Below are positions 14,211-14,211 of a stretch of DNA of 14,211 nt, in pieces; the first letter of the stretch is position 1, and each line of letters begins with the position of its first letter. Both the position numbers and the translations under genes were made by a program. The notes under the pieces are model-generated. The model saw only the letters and a program-made list of their open reading frames with translations, was not told the origin of the DNA and did not search any database. This DNA is from Natrialbaceae archaeon (GTDB lineage Archaea > Halobacteriota > Halobacteria > Halobacteriales > Natrialbaceae): positions 1 through 14,211 of the forward strand of contig PUKM01000065.1 in NCBI GenBank assembly GCA_003552325.1. The letters run 5' to 3'.

Positions 14211-14211
14211 C

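Noticed and set aside
14138..14211. tRNA-Thr as an attachment site of an integrated element
   Set aside because: No integrase, duplicated tRNA 3' end or composition change is visible on the side inside the window; the other side is not available.

Overview
The window is a stretch of haloarchaeal (class Halobacteria) chromosome. The predicted proteins are strongly acidic, GC content is high, CTCGAG is very abundant and CTAG nearly absent. The gene set is archaeal: GatE, RNA polymerase subunit L, SRP19, Gar1, Trm5, a volactin/salactin-type actin homologue and a PGF-CTERM surface protein. Natrialbales is my guess from the CTCGAG abundance and is not proven. Gene density is high: no gene-free stretch exceeds about 220 bases, and I see no IS element, CRISPR array or integrated element.

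Layout, left to right: (1) The C-terminal part of a volactin-like cell-shape actin (1-705, +). (2) A 56-aa two-CxxC zinc-ribbon protein (908-1078, -), divergent from an unrecognised 132-aa protein (1191-1589, +) and a METTL5-type methyltransferase (1599-2288, +). (3) A large rhomboid intramembrane serine protease with an added membrane-anchored C-terminal ectodomain (2318-4201, -), divergent from RNA polymerase subunit L (4334-4618, +), which converges on a presenilin-family intramembrane aspartyl protease (4661-5782, -). (4) The pair srp19-gar1 (6173-6454 and 5935-6171, -). (5) A cobalamin-type ABC importer: the PGF-CTERM-anchored binding protein btuF (6516-7691, -) and divergently btuC-btuD (7752-10198, +). 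(6) gatE (10264-12135, +), converging on a degenerate RecA/KaiC-like haloarchaeal protein (12171-12821, -). (7) trm5 (13042-14061, +) and tRNA-Thr(CGU) (14138-14210, +).

The common theme is translation and protein biogenesis: GatE amidates Glu-tRNA(Gln), Trm5 methylates tRNA G37, METTL5 probably methylates rRNA, Gar1 acts in pseudouridylation RNPs, and SRP19 helps membrane targeting. Two unrelated intramembrane proteases lie close to these. The btu genes form one functional importer expressed from a very compact divergent promoter.

Most first genes in a transcription unit have an AT-rich TATA-like element about 25-28 bases before the ATG. This is the spacing expected for leaderless haloarchaeal mRNAs, and I used it to choose several starts. 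The best candidates for new biology are the exactly symmetric btu promoter, the rhomboid ectodomain fusion, the C-terminal domain of BtuD, the unrecognised METTL5 partner gene and the CTCGAG enrichment.
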